From Xiphydria camelus (lineage: Eukaryota > Arthropoda > Insecta > Hymenoptera > Xiphydriidae), in assembly GCA_963678675.1 (NCBI GenBank), contig OY783194.1:18826278-18890277 (forward strand): a DNA stretch of 64,000 nt, in the 5' to 3' direction. The translations under genes were made by a program, and so were the position numbers. The notes under the pieces are model-generated. The model made no database searches. It had not been told where the DNA came from and saw only the letters and a program-made list of their open reading frames with translations. This document shows, one piece after another, positions 9,689-18,394 of this stretch (positions within the stretch are counted from its first letter, which is position 1; every line of letters begins with the position of its first letter).

Positions 9689-10772
9689 TATATGTCGCAG
9701 GCAAATAGTAACTTTAGGCAGATAGTATCTGCCTAGGCAAATACTAACTGCCTGGGCAAATAGCGCTTTTCTTTATAATTCATTCCTAAATGACTAGGCA
9801 GATACTATTTGACTAGGCAAATAGTATCTGCCTAAATGTTCTTTAGGCATATAGCACATAGATTAGTTATTTATATAACCAGTTAGGAAATGCCTCATTT
9901 TGCGTAATGAGTGAGATTATTGCAATATCTATCACACGAGTTATACAGAATGCATTTCCTAACGCGTGTTGCATACAAGATTTTTTCAAATTATTTCTAA
10001 AACATGCGAGCGGTTGGTTAGGCAAATGGTCATTTCAGGCAAATAACTTTTGTGGCTCCACTCGCTTCGCTCGCTCCGCCGATTCAAGCCTAACCTAATC
10101 TAACCTAATCTTATCAAATCTAATTTATTAATATTTTAATGCGTTAGACTGGGTTAGGTTAGGTTAGGGTCGGCGGAGCGAGCGAAGCGAGCGAAGCCAC
10201 AAGAGATATTTTCCTAGGCAAAGCTATTTGCCTGCAAATAACTTTTGTGGCTCCGCTCGCTTCGCTCGCTCTACCGATTCAAGCCTAACCTAACCTAACG
10301 TAATCTTACCAAATCTAATTTATTTATATTTTAATGCATTGGACTGGGTTAAGTTAGATTAGAGTCGGAGGAGCGAGCGAAGCCACAAGAGCTATTTTCC
10401 TAGGCAAAGCTATTTGTCTGAAACGACCATTTGCCTACGACATAAAAGCTTGATTAGGTATTTAGAAATTTCCCGCACTGGATAACATAAAGAAACATCC
10501 ATCTACAATTATCAAACCCACACCTAATAAATTACTAAAATACTGAAGTTTATCTGAGGAGCAACTACTCTTATGATATGCATATAACCACAAATTATTG
10601 AACTGAAATAGACTAGATACTATTTGCCTAACAACGGTTCCGGCAGATACTATTTGCCTAGGCAAATGGTGTTTAATCAGAAATAAACATAATAAAGCTA
10701 TTTGCCCAGGCAGTTAGTATTTGCCTAGGCAGATACTATTTGCCTAAAGTTGCTATTTGCCTGCGACATATA
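9689..10772. mobile_element. Inverted-repeat element built of GGCAAATAGT-type repeats with telomere-like hairpins
   Basis: Ends match over about 58 bp: TATGTCGCAGGCAAATAG at 9691 and its complement at ~10753-10770, with TATA on both flanks. The short unit GGCAAATAGT/ACTATTTGCC recurs more than a dozen times near both ends. Inside are two ~165-bp hairpins (about 10040-10206 and 10238-10400). Each has arms with CTCGCTTCGCTCGCTC and a core of CCTAACCTAA / TTAGGTTAGG. No transposase is seen, so it is non-autonomous. Confidence 0.65.
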
Positions 10773-11362
10773 TACTAGCTTTGTGTGCTCACCAACCCCC
10801 AGGGGGTAAGTACCTGGCTCCGCGCATCGGGTCCCAAGGTCGCCGGGGTTTTTGGCGACACGGTTTTGTCCACGCATTTATTAAAAAACTATTTTATATA
10901 ATAATAAAATAAAAAAAGGAGAAGGAAAGGATTTGATCCAGTCAGTATTTTGACGGGCGATGACGCGATTAACCACTTTCGTGCGTGGTTCTGAAAATTT
11001 ACCGTCGCCGCGGCGACGATCCTGTCAAGAAATTTGCGCAGCGGCGACGACGGCGATTAAATATAAATCACTTTGTTGAATTACACTCATAACCCCACAC
11101 TCACTGTAGAAACTGGTAAGGTTGCGCGCGGCGCGACACGCAAAATCAAACTCAGCCAGATCTCGTCGCGCCAAGCCTAGACCTGACAGAGCCATCAGTT
11201 TTGTGCCACAAATGGTCGCATTTGCACGCACGCATTGGCTCTTCGTGCAAATGTGACAGTTTTGCCTCACCGTGTATGGGCATTCCAGTGTGCCCAAATT
11301 TTCATTTCACATTTGCTCGCGTGCAAGCACGCTTCAGTTTTACCTCACCGTGTATGGGCCGG
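10773..11362. other. No gene recognised
   Basis: Moderately GC-rich sequence without a supportable exon. The motif CTCACCGTGTATGGGC occurs twice (about 11267 and 11343). Open frames here are short and lack family features. Confidence 0.4.
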
Positions 11363-11575
11363 TTATTAGCAAACACCGTCTACACTTGCTCATAAGCGTT
11401 CCCCTTTTCACCCCCGCCTCAGGAAGCATGCTCGAAAATCAACCGTCGGTCGATTTGTGAGCATGCTTATTTTAAGCATGCTCGAAACGAGCAAGACTTG
11501 GATACACATGCTACTAGGAGCAGTTCCTGGAAAAAAGCATGCTTGCGTGCTCGAAACTAGCATGTGTATCTGGAC
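11363..11575 (+). repeat. 213-bp direct repeat, first copy (GCATGC-rich)
   Basis: About 98% identical, with no gaps, to 12337-12549. It contains the palindrome GCATGC several times, as in AAGCATGCTCGAAA. The two copies flank about 760 bp and could be long terminal repeats or a tandemly duplicated element. No TG...CA border or target duplication is visible. Confidence 0.7.
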
Positions 11576-12336
11576 TTCTAAATAAGCATGCTTAAAGCAA
11601 GCACTCGGATACACATGCTATTTACTAGGAGGCTGTCTGTAGCAGGCAGGCTGTAATTCGCGAAAAACTGCAACTGGCGAATATTTGTTATCGCGCTCAA
11701 AGATAAAAGAGGAAATATAATTTGTAATGTATGTCACATTCTGAGAAACAGCGATTAAATTTTTATCACGGTCAAATTTGGAAGTAAAATTCCTTGATTC
11801 TGTTTATGATTTTCTAGAAATTTGTCAGTTTAGCGATTACTTTGTTCGCTCGATCAAAGTTACTTCATATACTGAGAAAAGAGTTTATTTGCAGTTAATA
11901 AATTTATAATTGATTACGACGGAAAAAATATTTCGTTAGGCCAAGTAAATATAATATTAATTATTACATAATGTCTCTTTCATTCAAACAAAAATACAGT
12001 AATAGCTAATGAATATTTTCTTGGCCCAAAAAAAACTTTTTTTTCGCCATAATCAAGTACTCTGAGGGAAGAAGTCTAGTTAAATACAAACCTATATATA
12101 AGACAAAAATTTATTTGAGATAAATAGACATTTATTTACATCGAATAAAAGTTTATTTACATTAAATTAATGTTTTGCATATTTTTTTAATCGAGTACGA
12201 ACCTAGTAGAACATTTATCTAATTCAAATAGAGTCTTATTCAATGAGAATAAATTCCTTTTCATCTCAAGAAAAATTTTTATTAGGTCCAACTAGACACG
12301 ACGGAACACGACTAGACGCGAGGGATATGAGCATGC
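11576..12336. other. Segment between the 213-bp direct repeats
   Basis: AT-rich, with further partial GCATGC units at 11583-11640 and several short stretches resembling TTTATTTACAT/AAATAAAC. No coding exon recognised. Confidence 0.4.
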
Positions 12337-12549
12337 TTATTAGCAAATACCGTCTACACTTGCTCATAAGCGTTCCTCTTTTCACCCCCGCCTCAGGAAG
12401 CATGCTCGAAAATCAACCGTCGGTCGATTTCTGAGCATGCTTATTTTAAGCATGCTCGAAACGAGCAAGACTTGGATACACATGCTTCTAGGAGCACTTC
12501 CTGGAAAAAAGCATGCTTGCGTGCTCGAAACTAGCATGTGTATCTGGAC
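12337..12549 (+). repeat. 213-bp direct repeat, second copy
   Basis: Same sequence as 11363-11575 with roughly five substitutions. Confidence 0.7.
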
Positions 12550-12714
12550 CTTAATGTCCAATCGGGGTGAGTTTTCGTGAAGGGGAGTATTTTCTCGAGG
12601 ACGGAGGCGTCGGATGTCGCAACGTCTTCCAGATGCGTCGATGCATCTTTCTTCAAATGCGTGGGTCCTGCGTTGGCGAGTTTTCCGCGAAGTGACTAAA
12701 AAAATGGGTTTATG

Positions 12715-12842
12715 GCCTCTCGTTGTTCTCGGGCCGTGCGGACGTTGCAGGCTCCGCTCTCGTTGTTCTCGGACCGTGAGAAAGTGGCAGCCTCCGCTCT
12801 CGTTGTTCTCGGACCGTGAGAAAGTGGCAGTATCCGCTCTCC
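12715..12842 (+). repeat. Minisatellite, ~40-bp unit, about three copies
   Basis: The unit CTCTCGTTGTTCTCGGACCG followed by TGAGAAAGTGGCAG repeats in tandem; the first copy is diverged and the last two are nearly identical. Confidence 0.75.
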
Positions 12843-13265
12843 TCCTACCTACCCTATCTTATCCCTCGAGTGACCATTACTCTACGCGAAAAAGGGAGAT
12901 ATGCTAATGACGAGGATTTCTAATATGTAAATCTTAATCGAAGAATTCTTTGAATAGCCCGCGTTCTTTAGCGGAAGATGTACCAGTCGTCGCTTCATGA
13001 AAACGTGACGTGACGTCACAAAAGGGTACATTTTCGCGTACGCAACTAGACTCGATTTGGAATCGAGTATAACCTTCGAGAGTTCTAGGATTTATGGCGG
13101 TAAAACTCAAATGTCAAATGATTTTGAATGCCGTTATTCTTCCGGGAAATAATGTACGGGTGAGTTCCCATGGGAAGGAAAGCGTATCGAATATTAGGGT
13201 ACCGGTAATTGCGAAATTTATAAACTTCCGGCCGCCGCGAGTTCGGTTTGCGATATCAACAGCTA
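12843..13265. other. No gene recognised
   Basis: No exon, RNA gene or clear repeat is supported. A short GTGACGTGACGTCACA stretch at ~13005-13020 resembles T1 subterminal motifs but stands alone. Confidence 0.35.
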
Positions 13266-13374
13266 GGTATAAGGTTTGTTCCTGCAGAGAATCCGTGACT
13301 AATCCCTGACAGTTGGTGATTTGTACGTAGTGCGCATGTGCGGGCTTTGACTAGTCAGGGATTTCTGTTGGAAC
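13266..13374. repeat. MITE-like short inverted repeat
   Basis: TTTGTTCCTGCAG at ~13274 and inverted partner copies at ~15260-15285 (CTGCAGGAACAAA), with related GTTGGAAC ends, suggest a small dispersed element. The TRIM element at 13375 inserted at its right edge. Confidence 0.4.
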
Positions 13375-13588
13375 TGTGGCGGCCCGCCACCAGATGGCGC
13401 TGCCTTTCTCACTAGTGGTCGAACACGAGTACGTTTCTACATAAGACCGAAGCTGTTCGACAACCACGGAGGACAGAGCACACAGAGCGTCTAAGGCAGG
13501 AGTCGGCCTAGCCTTACTGACGAGTCCACAGGCCGACTCCGGGACGAAACGCTCCGCCGATAACATGGCGATCGCTCTTTTCGCCAAA
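13375..13588 (+). repeat. TRIM left LTR
   Basis: 214 bp, nearly identical to 14156-14371. It starts TGTGGCGG and ends CGCCAAA. The open frames across it on either strand are not genes. Confidence 0.82.
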
Positions 13589-14155
13589 GTGGTGACCCCG
13601 ACGTGATGCAGCGGAGAAGATCATCATTCCTGCAGCATACCTTCTGGACCAAGGAACTCCCATGATAGGACACCTTCATCCGGAAGCAGAGCCAACCACA
13701 CGCACACGGCCACGACGCTCTCAGCCAGCACCAGCCACACCAGCGCTCACGCACACGGCCACGACGCTCACAGCACCAGCCACACACACACGGCCACGAC
13801 GCCCCAGAGCACCAGCCATGCCAGCGCACACACACACGGCCATGCTAGACCCACGCAGGCAGCAGCCACAGCACCAGCGCTCACACACAAGGCCATGCTA
13901 GACCCACGCAGGCAGCAGCCCCAGACCAGCGCACGCACACACACGGCCATGCTGGACCCACGCAGGCAGCAGCCGCATCATCACACACACACACACACAG
14001 GATCGATCTCTCACACGCTGCGACGAACACCGGCGGAATTTCCAACTCACGATGTCCCAGTCACATAGAACCACGCTCACACAGCCATCGCCACGCACAC
14101 CACCATCTTCCACATCGTTACGCCTGCCTCCAGCAGCCGTCACTGGGGGGAGTAC
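13589..14155 (+). repeat. TRIM interior: PBS, CA-rich minisatellite, polypurine tract
   Basis: PBS-like sequence is at 13589-13603. Imperfect ~40-bp repeats rich in CACACGGCCACGACGC and GACCCACGCAGGCAGCAG occupy ~13690-13980. A (CA)n run lies at ~13982-14000 and a G-rich tract at 14145-14152. Thr/Ala/His-rich frames read from this are repeat artefacts. Confidence 0.72.
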
Positions 14156-14371
14156 TGTGGCGGCCCGCCACCAGATGGCGCTGCCTTTCTCACTAGTGGT
14201 CGAACACGAGTACGTTTCTACATAAGACCGAAGCTGTTCGACAACCACGGAGGACAGAGCACACAGAGCGTCTAAGGCAGGAGTCGGCCTAGCCTTACTG
14301 ACGAGTCCACAGGCCGACTCCGGGACGAAACGCTCCGCCGATAATATGGCGACGACATCCTTTTCGCCAAA
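14156..14371 (+). repeat. TRIM right LTR
   Basis: 216 bp matching the left LTR, followed by GAAC. It differs mainly near its 3' end (GACGACATCC versus GATCGCTC). Confidence 0.82.
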
Positions 14372-14733
14372 GAACACCGAACGCACTGTACTCTAGTGGT
14401 GACGACAGTAATTAATTTTAGAAAAGAGCAAACCTAACCTTTTTAATTTTCGACTACGGTTATTGTTATTTTGTTTTATACACTACCAGAGTAGTGTAAC
14501 AAAAATATAGATGAAGGCCTTTTCAAAATGTCATATTTCAATATACTAACCAATGAATAATTAATTATCATGCTTTCATTAGCCAGGGCAAAAGCCGCAT
14601 TAGCTAATGAAAGTTTGACATTTAATTGCTAATTGGCTGTTACGTTTTAAAATTACATTTTGAAAAGTCATTATGTTCAGAATCCGTGAACCCGGGTGTA
14701 CACTCGGGGCCACGGATTCTTCTTCTGGTTACT
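14372..14733. mobile_element. MITE with inverted CTTTTCAAAATG termini
   Basis: CTTTTCAAAATGTCATATTT (~14518) pairs with ACATTTTGAAAAG (~14656). The centre holds TTTCATTAGCC and its partner GCTAATGAAAG. A relative with the same centre lies at 61324-61524. ATCCGTG/CACGGATTC occurs at the right edge, as in that copy. Confidence 0.55.
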
Positions 14734-15658
14734 TTTGCAAAATGTTTCTATTATAGGTACCCTATATATTAATTACTCATTCAAATTTCTAACATTAGCA
14801 TCAACATCTATAGCAGAAATAATGGATTCGGTTTTTGAACAGTAAAAATAACAATTAACAAATTAAGAGAGGGGGGGGGCAGTTTTACTTCGACCAGGGT
14901 GTACACAATATCCTACAACAAATTAGGACAGTTATTTTGGATTAATGCATTTCTCCTATTCCAGTCTTATACCATACTTGTGTGTGTGTGTGTAAAACGC
15001 TTGCGTGCTGGTTATTCTCAGTATAGCGCTATACCGCGGTTATACTGTTTGTAAAACCCGTCCTCATTCATACGAGCAGCTAGTACGCCTGCGTCGGACT
15101 AAAAGTTTCCTGACAATCCGCAAACTTTTCTGACTGTCAGCAAACTCGTCTGACTCCTGCTGGAACAGCGGATTTGGAATCAGTGACTGTCACGTACTTC
15201 TTGTTGGAACGCATAGAATCTTAATGCGCATGCGCCTGACGTCCGCTGACAGTCTGACTCCTGCAGGAACAAACCTATAAACACCTTCTTCCATATCAGC
15301 GACTGAGTTTTGGCGACTCGAGAAGTCGTAAACGATATCGCGTAGCATTTCTGATTTATAAACGAGTTCGCCGAATTCGGCCTTCCATGAAGTCACGTAA
15401 TCATGAATGTGCGAGCGCAGATTGAGAGGGAGAAAAGCCGTTGTAACGATCCGCGACTAGCGTTTTGATTGGTGCCCTTCTCCCGCCGAGGGGCTGGGCT
15501 TATGTTATTAAAAAGGGTATTTTGAGGCTCGATCAGGGCAGATCAATCTTTTATCTACGTTGCGCAACGACTGTGAAATATACGGTGATCATCGAACTAT
15601 CAAACAGTTTTCCAAGTCTTTTATTTCTCTTTTTCCCGCGTTTTCGAGCAGAGCGCCT
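14734..15658. other. Repeat-derived sequence without a recognised gene
   Basis: It contains a short (TG)n at ~14981-14992 and, at 15085-15290, several copies of CTGACAGT and TGACTCCTGC(T/A)GGAAC units related to 13266-13374. Weak open frames (such as 15465-15686) show no family signature. Confidence 0.4.
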
Positions 15659-15799
15659 TAGGGCTGGTTGCACCAGCGACATTTAAGCGACACTCAAAAG
15701 GTAAGCTCCGTTTAACTTCAAAATCCGAGCATTTGATTGGCTGTGACTGCAGATAAGCCAAGCTTAACTTTCAAATTCCGTTGGTGCAACCGGGCCTTA
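15659..15799. mobile_element. MITE with AGGGCTGGTTGCACCA ends
   Basis: AGGGCTGGTTGCACCA at ~15659 and TGGTGCAACCGGGCC near 15783-15797 form inverted ends of a ~140-bp element. CTCCGTTTAACTTCAAA and AAGCTTAACTTTC lie inside. Confidence 0.65.
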
Positions 15800-15859
15800 G
15801 CGTTCCACGGGCGCGGACCTGTCCTCTGGATTCAACGAGGACCGGCTTGGCACGCAACA

Positions 15860-16100
15860 ACATACCAGGTCTTTGCGTATGTTGTTGACATAGGAATCGT
15901 GCGAGTGCGAGTGAGAACGCGGATTAACATTGGTGAAGCTATAAGAGTTTCTCTGTCACATACTCCAACTGGACAAGTCCGAGAAGGACGGAGAATGTGC
16001 GACAGAGAAACTCTGATGGCTTCACCAGTGTTAATCCGCATTCTCACTCGCACTTGCACGATTCCTATGTCAACAACATGCGCAAAAACCTGGTACATAC
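15860..16100. mobile_element. Palindromic MITE (TTCTCTGTCACAT core)
   Basis: Arms from CTTTGCGTATGTTGTTGACA to CTCTGTCACAT pair with CGACAGAGAAACTC to TGTCAACAACATGCGCAAA around a core containing CCAACTGGACAAGTCC. A diverged relative is at 46152-46360. Long frames on both strands here are symmetry artefacts. Confidence 0.7.
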
Positions 16101-16410
16101 CATATGTCCACGATCAAATCGACCATAGGAAAATTGCGAGTTTTGCATGAGCAGCCCCGTGGGTCTCCTCGTCCAATAGAATCACCGGAGAAGCGTGAAT
16201 GCGCATGCGTAGTCAGCCGCGAGAGTTGTGTCAAGCGGGATTCAGATGGGTGCGGAAGGCATGCAGATCGATGCGGATTGGCAGGCAGTACGCACGCGGA
16301 AGAGCTGATTGGTTAACGGTGTTTCCGCATTCCGCACTCCGCAAGCTTTCCGCACCCATCTGAACCCCGTGTCAGCAAGTTCAGATCGGTTATCGAAGTA
16401 AGTCGGAGCG
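16101..16410. mobile_element. Half copy of the 9376-9676 palindrome, with a nested MITE
   Basis: 16120-16225 and 16370-16400 match the left arm and centre of the 9376-9676 element (CATAGGAAAATTGCGAGTTT; TCAGCAAGTTCAGATCGG). About 140 bp at ~16228-16368 interrupt it, with inverted ends TTCAGATGGGTGCGGAA and TTCCGCACCCATCTGAA, which marks a second small transposon inside. Confidence 0.68.
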
Positions 16411-17441
16411 TTACTTTTAGGCCTACCAATTTACAGGTAATGTAAAATCATTTTATACTAAAAATCATTCGTATACGTTTGTTTAATCGTATATAAATAA
16501 TAAAATTTCACCCATTTATTTATTTTTACATTAAATACAATGAAATCTGTGAATATTACACTCAGGCAGAAGTAATTTCGATAACAATATCTTATCACTA
16601 ATCGTAAATAAACATATCGAGTTCTAATGCCGGAGCGCCTGTCTACGAAAGTAATTGTAATAACAATATCTCTCTTATCGCTAATCGGAAAAAATATACC
16701 GAGTTCAAATAACTACATTTTAGTGAGGTACCTACTTAGATCGTTATGATACTGATCGGTAAGAATCGGTATTCAGAATACTGATGTGTATACCGGGTGT
16801 TAGGCTATGTTGTGGCCATAGGACGATATGGTACGTAGCGATTTGTAGACTCTAGGTTATACGCTATTGGTCGGAGACGCAAGCACGCCGAACGATTGGC
16901 TCTGCTATCGTCGGCTGGCGGCAATCGTCGCGAGAGAAGTTCCCTAGGGCGTAGGCACCTAGCAGACGAGAAAGTATGGCGGTTGACGCGTACGATTGTT
17001 TACAAAGTGGAATTTTTCGGAGCAATTGTATTTTTTGGAAATAAAACGTGGTTTTCAAAGTTAATAAAATATTTCCATTCGTGAAACGATTTCCTTCGCG
17101 TTTATTTCGATCCTCGGACGCGCTTATTAATAAAAAGTAAAAATACAGTTAAATATCGGAGTAATGAAGGAAGGGTGATAAATCTTAGGATAAATGTAAA
17201 ATAATTAACGAGTTGTAGAGGCAAGTGAACCGACGTGGAAGATTACAGTGACCAGGTAGTTCTCAGGATTTTTGAGTAGGGTAAGTGTAACGATAAATCA
17301 AGAGGAATAACAAAAATGAATTGTTCTGAAGTCATTCAATTTCTTTATACTTTACAAAGGCAATAATGTTACAAAAATTATTCGTAGAATTAGAGAAAGT
17401 GATGAATTCTTCATGGAAATGACGAACCTAACCTAACCTAC
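16411..17441. other. No gene recognised
   Basis: AT-rich sequence with two related ~100-bp stretches at about 16575 and 16650 (GTAATTTCGATAACAATATC / GTAATTGTAATAACAATATC), probably an old duplication. Short AACCTAACCTA telomere-like motif at ~17425-17440. No coding exon supported. Confidence 0.4.
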
Positions 17442-17450
17442 TTTTTTTTT

Positions 17451-18394
17451 AGGAGGGGGAATGCATTTACGCACACCCGGGTGGCAAACCCCGGGCCGTG
17501 TGGGACTCGAGACACCCCCGCCGCAGTATGTTTTGCCTGCGAGTGCAATGCGGGGGCCCCCTACCCACTAAACCTAAACCTCCATTGCCAAAACATCCCA
17601 GAATTGAGGGTACACTGGAATCGGCCGACTAGGACCCAACTGCAGCGAAGCCCTCCTGGGTCTGAGTACATACTCTCCTCGTTCATTGTGCCGACTGCCA
17701 CCTTCCTTGCGTCCTTACTTTACACGTTGAGACGCCTCCACCATATATGCTCCAGGCTTCCGACTTCCGGTTTCCGGGCATATTCACCCCTCGGGGAGCT
17801 GATCTACTAATCACGTTCACCGCAGGGCACCACTGAGGGGGGGGGGGGGAGGACTCCGCTGGCGCGGGGGTCATGGGGGACTACACTACCCACGCCCAAC
17901 AGGCCAACGGAATACTGCTCCTCCAAGAAATTCCACCTTTTGTCAACTTCTGTCAACTTCAACTCTCGCATATTTTTGCGATATGGCGGCTTGAACCAGC
18001 TGGAGACTGGAACGCTTTCAGTGAAGCGGTGGTTGTGGTTGGTCTCCCCACATGCCAGCCTCCAGTGCCTCCATATTCCCTCGTTTGATACCGCCGGGTC
18101 GTGGGGTGCTGAGGCCATCCGGCCAGCACCCCCAGATCCGACCTTCCACCTTGTTTCCGTTCACACAAAACCATTCACTCACGCATTCACACAAGACACA
18201 TTCGCGCATTCACTCACGCATTCACACAAGACACATTCGCCCATGTTACACATCCATTTTCATCCTTCCACCAATAAATCTGCACTCGCCGGGCGCCTGC
18301 CAATATCCGGCACATTCCGTAATGGAATGGTGGGCTCACCCCACTCAACCGGCCATCAGCCGGCAGTGCTACCTCACTTTCGTGAAAGGGGGAC
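17451..18394 (-). other. R1 copy 1 3' UTR
   Basis: Non-coding tail of the retrotransposon. It is GC-rich at its end, with a short tandem repeat at ~18180-18245 (CATTCACACAAGACACATTC). Plus-strand open frames here are not genes. Confidence 0.55.

Larger units (their letters stand above)
13375..14371 (+). mobile_element. TRIM (terminal-repeat retrotransposon in miniature)
   Basis: A 997-bp element with two ~215-bp direct long terminal repeats beginning TGTGGCGGCCCGCC. GAAC flanks both sides (13371-13374, 14372-14375) as a 4-bp target duplication. A primer-binding-site-like stretch (TGGTGACCCCGACG) directly follows the left repeat. A purine run (GGGGGGAG) lies just before the right one. The ~570-bp interior has no gag or pol, only CACACGGCCACGACGCTCAC-type imperfect tandem repeats. 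TRIMs are small LTR elements mobilised by other elements' proteins and have been reported in ants. The 4-bp duplication and PBS type fit a Gypsy-like helper, which is inference. Confidence 0.85.

Noticed and set aside
9367..9736. Identical ~90-aa proteins on opposite strands
   Set aside because: They arise because the DNA is a near-perfect palindrome; there is no family signature.
13491..14386. Long Cys/Trp-rich or Thr/Ala-rich open frames in the TRIM
   Set aside because: They follow the CA-rich tandem repeats and LTRs and change with repeat phase; not genes.
15737..16150. 137-aa plus-strand and 88-aa minus-strand frames
   Set aside because: Mirror readings of a palindromic MITE.
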